A stretch of 64,000 bases of DNA from Terriglobus roseus (GTDB taxonomy: Bacteria > Acidobacteriota > Terriglobia > Terriglobales > Acidobacteriaceae), in the NCBI RefSeq assembly GCF_900105625.1, contig NZ_FNSD01000001.1, positions 3,968,001 through 4,032,000 of the forward strand. The letters are read 5' to 3'. Under the pieces are notes generated by a model. The model saw nothing but the letters and a program-made list of their open reading frames with translations. It ran no database searches and was not told the origin of the DNA. The translations under genes were made by a program, and so were the position numbers. Of this stretch, positions 45,436 through 53,650 are shown one piece after another; positions within the stretch are counted from its first letter, which is position 1; each line of letters starts with the position of its first letter.

Positions 45436-46757
45436 ACACAAACCCCAGCTTCGATCCGACGGAAGGGCGCCTACAGTCGGCGAGTGCATCGCTGCTTCCC
45501 AAAAGCGGCCTGATCCCGTTCGCTTTGGTCACGGCACTCTTCTTTCTATGGGGCATGTCCAACAATCTGACCGATGTGCTGGTGCAGCAATTCAAGAAAT
45601 CGTTTGATCTGTCTCCGCTGCAGGCACAGCTGGTACAGACAGCGGTCTTCTTCGGCTACTTCTGCATGGCTCTGCCGGCAGCCCTCGTGACGAAACGCCA
45701 CGGCTATAAGCGCGGGATCCTGATTGGCCTTGGCCTGTTCGGGACGGGTATGCTGCTGTTCTGGCCAGCCGCTGTCATTGGTCGCTACTCCTTGATGCTG
45801 TTTGCGCTGTACGTTGTCGGTTGCGGATCGGCAGTTCTGGAGACCACCGCCAACCCTTTCATTGCGCAATCGGGACCACCTGAGAGCTCGGAGCGGCGAC
45901 TGAACCTCGCTCAGAGTTTCAATCCACCTGGAACCATTTGCGGAGTTTTAGTCGGCACCTATTTCATCTTTTCTGGTGTTGAGCTGACGCCAGCGCAGGT
46001 GCTTGCGCTGCAGCAGCATGGCCAGTACACGCATTACCTGCATAGCGAGCTGATGCGTGTCGTCCCACCCTACGTAACCCTGGGGTGTGTTGTGCTCGCA
46101 TTGGCGGGCGTTATCGCGTTTGCACGCTTCAATACGACTCTCCGGCAAAATGCCGGCGCACCGCCAGAGCATCTCGGTCGTCAAATCGTGCAGATACTTC
46201 GCACGCCCCAGGTACTCGCCGCAGTCGCGGCACAGTTCTGTTATTGCGGTGCGCAGGTCAGCACCTGGTCGGCATTTATCCCCTACACCAAGCAATACGC
46301 CGCAACATCCGAGCGAACGGCCGCACTGTTTCTCACTGGCAATCTGGTCGCCTTTGCCGCTGGCCGCATCTTCTCGACATCCCTCATGCGGCGGTTCCGC
46401 CCCGTGCGCATGATGACCGCTTACGCCCTGGTGAACATTCTTGTCCTTGGATTTGCAGTACTGCGTCCGGGGCTGCCGGGGGCGATTGCCCTTGTCGTCA
46501 CAAGTTTCTTCATGTCCGTGATGTACCCAACGATCTTTTCCATTGGGATTAAGGGCCTTGGTGCGAAGACAGAGCTTGCAAGCTCCTTGCTTGTGATGGC
46601 GGTGGTAGGTGCGGCGGTGATACCGCCCCTGCTCGGCCTGGTCGCCCGGGCAACACGCAGTTATGCGTTGGGCTATGCACCGGTGCTGGCGTGCTATGCC
46701 GTGGTCGCGGTCTTCGGCTGGCTTCACAGCGGAGCACCGGTGAAGGCGTCCGACTAG
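45432..46757 (+). CDS. fucP: L-fucose:H+ symporter of the FucP type
   Basis: 441-residue major facilitator with twelve spans. The FucP signature FFLWGMSNNLTDVLVQQFKK near the first span contains the Asp known to matter in E. coli FucP, and GSAVLETTANPFIAQSGPP contains the conserved Glu of the fourth span. NLAQSFNPPGTICGVLVGTY and FCYCGAQVSTWSAF-type segments complete the match. The GTG at 45432, overlapping the lactonase stop, is preferred over 45378. It is the last gene of the operon and overlaps the fucosidase gene end by four bases on the other strand. It should bring free L-fucose, released by GH29 in the periplasm, into the cytoplasm. Confidence 0.92.
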   Translation: MNTNPSFDPTEGRLQSASASLLPKSGLIPFALVTALFFLWGMSNNLTDVLVQQFKKSFDLSPLQAQLVQTAVFFGYFCMALPAALVTKRHGYKRGILIGLGLFGTGMLLFWPAAVIGRYSLMLFALYVVGCGSAVLETTANPFIAQSGPPESSERRLNLAQSFNPPGTICGVLVGTYFIFSGVELTPAQVLALQQHGQYTHYLHSELMRVVPPYVTLGCVVLALAGVIAFARFNTTLRQNAGAPPEHLGRQIVQILRTPQVLAAVAAQFCYCGAQVSTWSAFIPYTKQYAATSERTAALFLTGNLVAFAAGRIFSTSLMRRFRPVRMMTAYALVNILVLGFAVLRPGLPGAIALVVTSFFMSVMYPTIFSIGIKGLGAKTELASSLLVMAVVGAAVIPPLLGLVARATRSYALGYAPVLACYAVVAVFGWLHSGAPVKASD

Positions 46758-48418
46758 AGTTTCTGCAGCGTCACGGAGCCTCGCTCCGCACCCACTACCG
46801 TTCCACTGATGGCAACCGTTTCCGCAACACCCGTGATGTCCAGGACAAGTTCATCGACATGAGCAGGGCTTCGCTTGAGCAGGTCAGGCTCATCGACTCC
46901 GTGCAGGCGCAACGAAAGATTGTTGAGCCCTTTCACAGTGCCAGCAAGTGGAATGAAGCGAAGCCGATATTGGGCCGCAGCCTTGATCTGTGAGGTTAGG
47001 TCCAGATGGAAGGTGTGACTTTCCCATCGGCCGACAAGATTGGCCGCCCAGAGCTGCGCAGGGGCGTCCCATGCTGTGGGAGGCTCCTGGCCGGTATGGA
47101 ACGCTACCATGGAACGAAGATGCGGGCGTCCGACACTTTCCGTGATCGTCAATCGCACCTTGTCGTAGACCGCCGAGGCAATGGGCTGGATGCGCTTATG
47201 GCCGATAGCGGAACCGCTACCGAGGAGTGTCCAGGATCCGCCCTTATAACCCTCCAGCCTGTAACTGCGCACCCGTTCGCCGAAGCGTAGATCCTCTGCA
47301 AGCACCATCGTGTCGATGGGCATCGCCGGCTTGCCGCTCAGCAGGAGTGAGCTGCCACTGCCTGCTGTTTCTGCAACGGGATCCTGAAAGCGCCGCCAAA
47401 TTTCCGCACCCAGCTGAGTCGCTGCCTCCGTGTCCTTTGCCGGCAGCAATCCGCTTCTATCTGCGGGAATATTGAGCAGGAGCTGCGCGCCCCGGCCGAC
47501 GGATCGGTAGTAGATCGAGAGCAGTTGGTCGACGTTTAAAACCTTGCTCTCATTCTTGGTGCTCCAGAACCAGTCCGGACGCCGTATCGAGACGTCCACC
47601 TCATTCGGCATCCACACCGCTCCCGAAGGATCGCTGTTCAAAGACGTAGCGGTGCCTGTCTTCGCCTCTTCGGCATCAATGCCGTTCCAGCAGGGATAGG
47701 GCGCGTAGCCGTCTTCATTACCCACCCACCGTATAGTGGCTGCAGAACCTTGAAAGACCATGGAATGCGGCTGGTAGCGCGCCAGCAGGTCACTTACAGG
47801 CGTTCGTGTGGATCCGTCGAACCACACTTCCACCATGGGACCATAGTTGCCGAGGACTTCGGTGAGCTGTTGCCGGTACATGGTGTCGTACCGGGCCTGC
47901 ATCTCGGGCGTGGCACAGACTCCGCCGGTCTTAGCGCCGAAGTGATCGTCACGAGGACAGACGTAAACTCCAAGTTTCAAACCGTGGCGTTTGCAGGAAG
48001 CCGCCACCTCTGCAAGTACGTCCCCTCGGCCACTCTTCCAGGGCGTGTTCCGGATGCTGTATTCCGTGGTTTTGGTCTGCCACATGCAGAACCCGCCCTG
48101 GTGTTTCGCCACAAAGACGAGGTACCGCGCACCCAAAGCGACAGCAGTCCTTGCCCACTGGTCGGTATCGAGATCCCGCGGATTTATCCGGGACAGTGGT
48201 GTGGACAGATCGTCCGACTCAAGATCCTGCCATGTGTTGGGCGCGAAGTGAACGAACATGCCCAGCTCAAGATCCTGCCAGGCAAGTTGGTCGGCGCTGG
48301 GATGCGCACGGGTCTTTGCTGCATCCGATGCTCCCTCCAGAAGGAAAGGGAAGCCATGCGCGTAGCCGGTACCGATACCGACGGAAGCTGCCGAGAGGAT
48401 GAAGTTGCGCCTGTTCAT
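46754..48418 (-). CDS. GH29 alpha-L-fucosidase, exported
   Basis: 554-residue exported fucosidase. A Tat-like signal MNRRNFILSAASVGIG begins the protein. The catalytic barrel shows WQDLELGMFVHFAPNTW, LVFVAKHQGGFCMWQTKTT, the nucleophile Asp near residue 201 in MVEVWFDGSTR, and WFWSTKNESKV; the C-terminal part is a beta-sandwich with LHGVDEPDL. It releases alpha-L-fucose from glycans, feeding the permease and oxidative pathway on the opposite strand. ATG 48418 was chosen because the longer frame to 48475 disrupts the signal peptide. It is convergent with fucP and downstream of the IclR gene on the same strand, 92 bases away. Linkage preference unknown. Confidence 0.92.
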   Translation of the reverse strand: MNRRNFILSAASVGIGTGYAHGFPFLLEGASDAAKTRAHPSADQLAWQDLELGMFVHFAPNTWQDLESDDLSTPLSRINPRDLDTDQWARTAVALGARYLVFVAKHQGGFCMWQTKTTEYSIRNTPWKSGRGDVLAEVAASCKRHGLKLGVYVCPRDDHFGAKTGGVCATPEMQARYDTMYRQQLTEVLGNYGPMVEVWFDGSTRTPVSDLLARYQPHSMVFQGSAATIRWVGNEDGYAPYPCWNGIDAEEAKTGTATSLNSDPSGAVWMPNEVDVSIRRPDWFWSTKNESKVLNVDQLLSIYYRSVGRGAQLLLNIPADRSGLLPAKDTEAATQLGAEIWRRFQDPVAETAGSGSSLLLSGKPAMPIDTMVLAEDLRFGERVRSYRLEGYKGGSWTLLGSGSAIGHKRIQPIASAVYDKVRLTITESVGRPHLRSMVAFHTGQEPPTAWDAPAQLWAANLVGRWESHTFHLDLTSQIKAAAQYRLRFIPLAGTVKGLNNLSLRLHGVDEPDLLKRSPAHVDELVLDITGVAETVAISGTVVGAERGSVTLQKL

Positions 48419-48510
48419 AGGCGAGAGTTTACATTTACTGGCGAACAATGTGAACCACGGGCGACGTCCTGCCATCTGTTTCCGTGACAGCTTCGGATCA
48501 TCGCCGTTCC

Positions 48511-49308
48511 TTAATGCGGCGCGCCGATAGCTTTGGAAATCTCGCGGCTTGTCTCCCGCAGCATGAGCTCCGCCTCGCGAAGGGGAATGCTTGCACCGAG
48601 CCGGTGGATGAAGGGGATGGTTAGCGCAGCGACGGCTCGACTCGACTCACCCATCAAAGGGCAGGAGATATTGATCACGCCCTGCACCTGATAGCTCTTC
48701 CGCGTCTCGTACCCGCGGCGCTCGATCTTTCTCAAGTGGCTGCCCAGGTCTGCAGGCACCCTGCGACCTGTCTCTTTCTGCCAGTCGGCAAGCGCTTTCT
48801 CTCTTGCTTCCGAGGGCAGGTGTGCAAGGATCACTTGTCCCGACGCTGCCTCCATCAGGTCTACCCTCGATCCAGCCTTCACGTACAGGCCCACGGACGC
48901 CCGCGCATTCGTTTGAGCCAGAATCACGACGTGCCCGGCTTCCAGGACGCCAAGATGACATGACTGCTCGAGCTTTTCAGACAGAACATGCATGCGAGGC
49001 AGCGCTTCCGAGAGGAGTCGTTCGGTTGGGGGATGCTCCTGTACAAGCTGGAATAGGCGCAGGGAAAGAACGTAGCGATCCTGTTGCGTCTCAATGATGT
49101 ATCCCCTGCGCTGTAGGCAGACGAGCATACGAAAGATCTCAGAGACTGTCCGTTGCAGCGCTCTCGCGACCTCACTCTTGGTCAGTCCATTGCGATCTCT
49201 TGCTAACAACTCCAGGATGTCCAAACCTTTTTCGAGCGCTGGTGTGGCATACACCACGGTCTGGTCCGAACTTCCAGAATGGATTTCTTGCGAAGACTTG
49301 CGTGCCAT
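48511..49308 (-). CDS. IclR-family transcription regulator
   Basis: 265 residues with a winged helix at about 22-85 (ALEKGLDILELLARDRNGLT, SEVARALQRTVSEIFRMLV) and an effector-binding IclR domain at about 100-260 (CHLGVLEAGHVVILAQTNAR, VDLMEAASGQVILAHLP, RRGYETRKSYQVQGVINISC). IclR proteins often control sugar-acid catabolism. It ends the fucose locus and lies just upstream of the fucosidase gene, so control of that gene and of the divergent fuc promoters is the obvious inference; a pathway intermediate could be the ligand. The palindrome at 41875-41892 is a candidate operator. Confidence 0.9.
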   Translation of the reverse strand: MARKSSQEIHSGSSDQTVVYATPALEKGLDILELLARDRNGLTKSEVARALQRTVSEIFRMLVCLQRRGYIIETQQDRYVLSLRLFQLVQEHPPTERLLSEALPRMHVLSEKLEQSCHLGVLEAGHVVILAQTNARASVGLYVKAGSRVDLMEAASGQVILAHLPSEAREKALADWQKETGRRVPADLGSHLRKIERRGYETRKSYQVQGVINISCPLMGESSRAVAALTIPFIHRLGASIPLREAELMLRETSREISKAIGAPH

Positions 49309-49849
49309 GGACAGAAGTATCGCAGAGGATCGAATCGCCTGCTACAAGAGATGGGTCCGCAGGATTATTGATTGGGCAACCGAAGCGCGCTTCTGCACAG
49401 TGCGCTTTTGAAGTTTGAGAACTTGGCTAAGCGAACTCCATACTGACGAGCAAATCGCTTTCCGCGGCCTGAAGGTGCGGCTTGATGTGACGTACCCGGT
49501 GGCCGTTTTCGGCAAAGGCGTGACGCATATCCAGGTTGGCGACTCTGTCTTCGGCGTTGCGGATTAGATGAATCACTCGACAGGTTAGGCCGCGGAGTAT
49601 GCCATTCTGAAGTCTTTCTCCGTGTCCCTAAAGGGTTAGGCGTCATTCGGAGTGAGCCAGCATTGGAAACGTGCGTTGGCCGCTTCTCGACAGTTGAGTG
49701 CATGGGTGCTGCTATTTCGGACGTTGTCGTCTAAGAAGGTCAGAACAATTCTCCCGGGACCTGCATGATTTCACACGCAAGATGGCTGGCTAGGCCGCCC
49801 TGCGTATGTTGCCACGATCCGCGGAGACCACTGACGCCCAGCGCACTTC
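49309..49849. other. gene-free interval with a possible alcohol-dehydrogenase remnant
   Basis: 540 bases with no intact gene. On the plus strand around 49450-49567 a short frame reads LDVTYPVAVFGKGVTHIQVG followed by DSVFGVAD, resembling the GVT..xVGDxVFG stretch of zinc-type alcohol dehydrogenases or quinone oxidoreductases, then stops. It is too short and isolated to be functional; decayed DNA is the likely explanation. The promoter of the IclR gene must lie at the left end. Confidence 0.35.
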
Positions 49850-50638
49850 TTATTGTGATAGCAAAGCTTCTGTTTCACTTGCCGCGATCATCCGCTGAGC
49901 CTCAGCCTTCATAAAGACCGCACGAGGGGCAAGGCGCCCTATCAGACGTGCCAAGCGGCTCAAGCCCGGAAGTATCTCTTCGTGATCTCGTTCCAGCCCG
50001 CGTATAGACGCTTTGGCGAATTCGTTAACATCCATGGCAGAAGACGAATTCAGTTCCTCCTGCCCCTTATTGAAGTTGGTCTTCACCGCAGGCGGCGCAA
50101 GCTCGATTACCTTGACCGACGAGTTTTTCAACTGCACGCGAAGAGATTGCGTGTACGAGTGCACGGCTGCCTTCGTTGCGCAGTAGATCGGCTTAACCGC
50201 CAGTGGAACGAACGCAAGCCCCGAACTGACGTTCACGATCATCGCTGTCTGCTGACTCTTTAGCTGGGGTAGAAATTGCTGAATCATCTGAATGGAACCG
50301 GTCAGGTTTGTTCGAATCTCTTTGTCCAGATCTTCCAGTCGTACCGTCGTGTCGTTCAAGTTACGCTTCAAACCAATTCCTGCGTTATTGATGAGGATAT
50401 TTACGCTCGGAAACGCACGCGTGACCTCCGAATAGAGCCGCCTGATTGCCGCGGGATCACCCACGTCGCTTACATAGGTATGGACACCGGGCAACGATTG
50501 ACGAACCATCGCTAGCTTCTCTTCGGTTCTTCCGGTAACAAGGACCGTGTTTCCGCGCTCAAGCAACTGCGCGGCGAGCGCGTAACCGATGCCGCTGGTG
50601 CCGCCTGTGATCAGGATCGTGTTATTAGACATTTTCAT
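49850..50638 (-). CDS. DltE-like short-chain dehydrogenase
   Basis: 262-residue SDR with NAD(P) loop ILITGGTSGIGYALAAQLLE, NNAGIGLKRN, and catalytic residues in VNVSSGLAFVPLAVKPIY-CATKAA. The region TQSLRVQLKNSSVKVIELAP and KTNFNKGQEELNSSSAMDVN matches the DltE-like subgroup of unknown substrate. AAGGAG lies six bases before the ATG. The TetR gene lies directly upstream on the same strand, and both genes carry the same palindromic operator in their promoters, so this enzyme is probably the TetR regulon, possibly acting on a toxic aldehyde or ketone. Substrate is not known. Confidence 0.88.
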   Translation of the reverse strand: MKMSNNTILITGGTSGIGYALAAQLLERGNTVLVTGRTEEKLAMVRQSLPGVHTYVSDVGDPAAIRRLYSEVTRAFPSVNILINNAGIGLKRNLNDTTVRLEDLDKEIRTNLTGSIQMIQQFLPQLKSQQTAMIVNVSSGLAFVPLAVKPIYCATKAAVHSYTQSLRVQLKNSSVKVIELAPPAVKTNFNKGQEELNSSSAMDVNEFAKASIRGLERDHEEILPGLSRLARLIGRLAPRAVFMKAEAQRMIAASETEALLSQ

Positions 50639-50703
50639 AGAAACTCCTTAAGTACATGCTTTCGATCATGCGTCTACTGACTTCAGTTGTGCCTTATAGA
50701 ATT

Positions 50704-50715
50704 CTGTCTAGACAG
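50704..50715 (-). promoter_or_regulatory. TetR operator upstream of the SDR gene
   Basis: Perfect 12-base palindrome CTGTCTAGACAG, identical to the one in the TetR promoter. On the minus strand it is followed by AATTC and a -10-like TATAAG, with ATGACT in the -35 position overlapping its edge. It lies about 66 bases before the SDR start, in the gap between the two genes. Confidence 0.7.
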
Positions 50716-50735
50716 TCATCTACCGACCAAAATAA

Positions 50736-51302
50736 TTAGGAGACCATCCTCCACAAGGCCTCTACCCCGTTATTGCAATGAGCCTTTGCATGGCCAGGAT
50801 CCTGGATCATCTGATCCATGGTTGCGTCCGCCACCGAGTTCATAAGTGCAACAACAAATCCCATCGGTACCTTGCGCATGGAGCCGGCACTGCGTACACG
50901 CTGCAGCAACTCACCAATCGCAGCCATCGTTGTGTGTCCAGTTGCCCGCGTCTCCGGCGTTATCTCATCGGATACAGAGAGTTGAGCTAATGCTTTCCGT
51001 TTCTCGGGAAAGCGAAGCGCCCATTCACCCCAGTTGCGCCAGATGTGGAAGAACTGCGCTCGAAGCTCCGCATCCTTTGGGAAATCCCTCATGGCAACTG
51101 ACGCCATCTCCTGTTTCAACTCAAGGTAGAGCTCGTTGAAGAGCTCCGATTTCGTTTCAAAATAGGTAAAAAGTGAACCGTTCGCGATGCCAGCTTCCCT
51201 CGCGATGCCCATTGTGGGCGCCCTCAGTCCTTCAGTCACGATGACCCGAATTGCCGCCCCCAGAATTCGATTCCGTTTGTCGTCGCTGCGAGGTCTTGGC
51301 AT
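50736..51302 (-). CDS. TetR-family transcription repressor
   Basis: 188 residues from the ATG at 51302. The N-terminal helix-turn-helix is NRILGAAIRVIVTEGLRAPT with MGIAREAGIANGSLFTYFET as the recognition part, followed by KSELFNELYLELKQEM typical of TetR proteins; the C-terminal ligand domain is divergent. A start six codons earlier (51320) would run into the promoter -10 element, so the later ATG is favoured; it lacks a ribosome site and would lie at about +1 of the transcript, suggesting a leaderless message. Identical palindromes upstream of this gene and of the SDR gene support autorepression and control of the SDR. Confidence 0.9.
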   Translation of the reverse strand: MPRPRSDDKRNRILGAAIRVIVTEGLRAPTMGIAREAGIANGSLFTYFETKSELFNELYLELKQEMASVAMRDFPKDAELRAQFFHIWRNWGEWALRFPEKRKALAQLSVSDEITPETRATGHTTMAAIGELLQRVRSAGSMRKVPMGFVVALMNSVADATMDQMIQDPGHAKAHCNNGVEALWRMVS

Positions 51303-51308
51303 AACAGA

Positions 51309-51338
51309 ATTATCTGCCAATACTGTCTAGACAGTCAA
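51309..51338 (-). promoter_or_regulatory. TetR promoter with operator in the spacer
   Basis: On the minus strand: -35 TTGACT (51333-51338), 18-base spacer, -10 GATAAT (51309-51314). The spacer and the last -35 bases hold the palindrome CTGTCTAGACAG (51323-51334). The predicted transcript start falls about at the ATG at 51302, with no ribosome site between. Confidence 0.7.
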
Positions 51339-51664
51339 CTACAGCCAGGCATACATTCCGCTGTACCTCTCATGAAAGCGTGACCGCTGATGCATTGGCT
51401 GATGCAGATTGTTACCGGAAGTTGGCTTGTTGTCAGTATCCGCGACTGACGAGCGAGGTATCCGCCGCGGGCGCGCGGCCCCGGCACTGAGGAGCTGTTC
51501 CGATCATCCCTCGATCTACGCATGGAAAAAGGATGCGATCGCTTCTCGCTTTACGAAACACTTTATCGCGCGAGATGACGTTTGGGGCATTCGCTAGGGC
51601 GTCAGCCGCCCTCACCAAATGTGATCGCTCCACCGGAAGCTCGGATGCCGCTGCCTTGGCGTTC
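51339..51664. other. interval without a supported gene
   Basis: About 325 bases between the TetR promoter and the end of the LysR gene. Short frames on both strands have no recognisable motif or ribosome site. No hairpin, tRNA or repeat was found. Confidence 0.4.
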
Positions 51665-52546
51665 TCAGGATGCTATCTCAGTGAGAATGTCGGTGACGTT
51701 CCGGACCAGACGGGACCGTTCCGAACGCCGATGAACAGCGTGGATCGAGAGTTGCTGCGGTTCGCCTTTGAGGGATTTCATCACAACTCCGGTTGGGCGA
51801 ATGGTCCTGAAATTTGCTGGCATAATGGCACACCCACCGCCCGCTCCTATTAGCGGGAGGGCTGTTTGCAGCATCCGGACTTGCTGAGTACGTTGCGGCT
51901 GGAATCCGGCTTTCTTGCACATGGAAAGCGCGAGTTCACGGAAGTCGTCGTGCTCAAGCTTCTCCGGGATGATGAAGATCTCTTTTGCGAAGGCGCGTAA
52001 GCTGACTGTCTCATCCTGAGCTCGCGGATCTCTGGAACTGAAGGCAAGTACCATTTCGTTGTTCTCGACCGCCTGGCCGATGAGTGCTGAATCCGCGGGT
52101 CGAACGTGCATCAATCCGACGTCGATCTCTTCTCGAAGCAGAGCCACCGTTTGTTGCGAAGCATCTGCTTCCTGCAAGTTCACCTCAATTTCCGGATAGG
52201 CCTTTCTCACCTTCCGAAGCAACAGAGGTATGAGTGTGAGCGCTGCCGTACTGATGAATCCGATATTGACGGTACCGGTATTTCCAGCCTCCACACCTTG
52301 CAACTCGAGTGCGCCTGCAGAGAGTGCCTCGACTGCTTCTCGCGCTCGCGGCAGGAAGGTTTTTCCCGCCTGCGACAACGCGACCTGATGACTGTTTCGC
52401 CAAAACAGGGCTGATCCGAGCTCCTCTTCAAGCTGACGAATCTGTTGGCTCAATGCGGGCTGCGCCAGGTGAAGGCGTGTTGCGGTTCTTCCAAAGTGCA
52501 ATTCCTCTGAAAGCGCGATGAAAGCGCGAACATGTCGAAGTTCCAT
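51665..52546 (-). CDS. LysR-family transcription regulator
   Basis: 293 residues. The winged helix is at the N-terminus (MELRHVRAFIALSEELHFGR, TATRLHLAQPALSQQIRQLE), followed by the linker helix and a periplasmic-binding-like effector domain (GTVNIGFISTAALTLIPLLL, EEIDVGLMHVRP, MLQTALPLIGAGGGCAIMPA). The ATG at 52546 is preceded by AAGGAGG with seven bases of spacing and gives the usual LysR beginning. The 144-base gap to the divergent shikimate/hydroxybenzoate cluster makes that cluster its expected target; LysR proteins commonly sense aromatic acids such as cis,cis-muconate, protocatechuate or shikimate. Ligand not known. Confidence 0.9.
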   Translation of the reverse strand: MELRHVRAFIALSEELHFGRTATRLHLAQPALSQQIRQLEEELGSALFWRNSHQVALSQAGKTFLPRAREAVEALSAGALELQGVEAGNTGTVNIGFISTAALTLIPLLLRKVRKAYPEIEVNLQEADASQQTVALLREEIDVGLMHVRPADSALIGQAVENNEMVLAFSSRDPRAQDETVSLRAFAKEIFIIPEKLEHDDFRELALSMCKKAGFQPQRTQQVRMLQTALPLIGAGGGCAIMPANFRTIRPTGVVMKSLKGEPQQLSIHAVHRRSERSRLVRNVTDILTEIAS

Positions 52547-52689
52547 CGACGGCCTCCTTGACGATTGTATTAGCTTATCGCAGGCATCACGAGATACGCA
52601 TATCATGCATCGCCACGATGTCATCTTACGAAGGGATGGCTCCTGATGAAGCCATAGCGGATCGAAGAGATTTGACGAAATTCGGACGG

Positions 52690-53637
52690 ATGATGGCGAT
52701 GGATCGTCGGCGTTTTATGAGTGGGCTCGGTATCGCTGCGGCCTCTGGATCGTTCGCGCCGGCAGATGTCCTGGCAATGAAAGGAAAACAAGAAATGGAA
52801 ACGCTCCCAGCACTTCATATCAGCGAGATAACGACGAAACCCTGGTCCCTCAAACAGGATGTCGGGGCGTATCAAGCCGCGGGTTTAGGAATCGAGCTCT
52901 GGGAATCCAAGTTCAGCGACGACGACTTTGAGCGAGAGATTGACTGGCTCGTGCAGACCGGGATCTCTGTGAGTTCGTTGCAGCCCAAGGTATTGACCGT
53001 GTTTCCTTCCATGTCCGTTGCAGAGCCAAAAGACCCTACCGAGCGGATAAAACTGATGTGCCGCGCGATCGATCGTTTCAAGGTGGTCCTGAAAGGGAAG
53101 TCGATCCCGACCAATACTGGTGCCGACTTCACCGGAAATGAAGATGCGGTGTGGCGCGGATCTGTCGAGGCGTATAAGCGCATCGCAGATTATGCTGCGG
53201 AGCGCGATGTTAAGGTTGCGTTCGAACCGCTTGGTGCTTCGTTAATGAATCGAAGCACAACAGTCAGCAACATCGAGGTTGCTCTCGAACTCCTGCACGA
53301 AGTGAACCATCCCAATCTTGGTATCTGCGCCGACGCTTACAACCTGTGGGAGAGCAGCGCCCTCGACCAGGTATCTCTCTGCGGAGACAAGCTTTTTCTT
53401 GTCCACATCGCTGACTGGAAGCGGCCCCGAAACTTTCATGATCGTCACGTCCCGGGCGAAGGTGTGATTCCCCTCGCGGGTTTTCTGCAACGTGTTGAGG
53501 CGTTGAGGTACCAAGGCCCACTTGTCGTTGAACTCTTTTCGGAAGGAGTGCCTGACTCACTCTGGAAGGAAGAACTTACTGCTGTCGTCGCGCGCTGCAA
53601 GAGCGGCGTAGCCAAAGCAATGAACAGCGCAAGCTGA
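52690..53637 (+). CDS. exported xylose-isomerase-like TIM-barrel protein, candidate 3-dehydroshikimate dehydratase
   Basis: 315 residues from ATG 52690. The N-terminus MDRRRFMSGLGIAAASG is Tat-like, so the protein may be exported. The barrel (AP-endonuclease 2 family) shows EWLVQ-like WLVQTGISVSSLQPK, AERDVKVAFEPLG (Glu ligand), NLGICADAYNLWES (Asp), LFLVHIADWKRP (His), DRHVPGEGVIPL and GPLVVELFSEG (Glu), the metal set of this fold. Family members include sugar epimerases, inositol enzymes and 3-dehydroshikimate dehydratases; the neighbouring shikimate dehydrogenases and decarboxylase favour the dehydratase, which makes protocatechuate. Earlier in-frame ATGs (52618, 52558) exist. An exported dehydratase is unusual, as in the periplasmic quinate route, so the role stays tentative. 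Confidence 0.7.
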   Translation: MMAMDRRRFMSGLGIAAASGSFAPADVLAMKGKQEMETLPALHISEITTKPWSLKQDVGAYQAAGLGIELWESKFSDDDFEREIDWLVQTGISVSSLQPKVLTVFPSMSVAEPKDPTERIKLMCRAIDRFKVVLKGKSIPTNTGADFTGNEDAVWRGSVEAYKRIADYAAERDVKVAFEPLGASLMNRSTTVSNIEVALELLHEVNHPNLGICADAYNLWESSALDQVSLCGDKLFLVHIADWKRPRNFHDRHVPGEGVIPLAGFLQRVEALRYQGPLVVELFSEGVPDSLWKEELTAVVARCKSGVAKAMNSAS

Positions 53638-53650
53638 GGAGGCTTGAACC

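Noticed and set aside
49365-49703. 112-codon minus-strand frame in the gap after the IclR gene
   Set aside because: Arg/Ser/Pro-rich translation typical of a random G+C-rich frame, no ribosome site, no motif.
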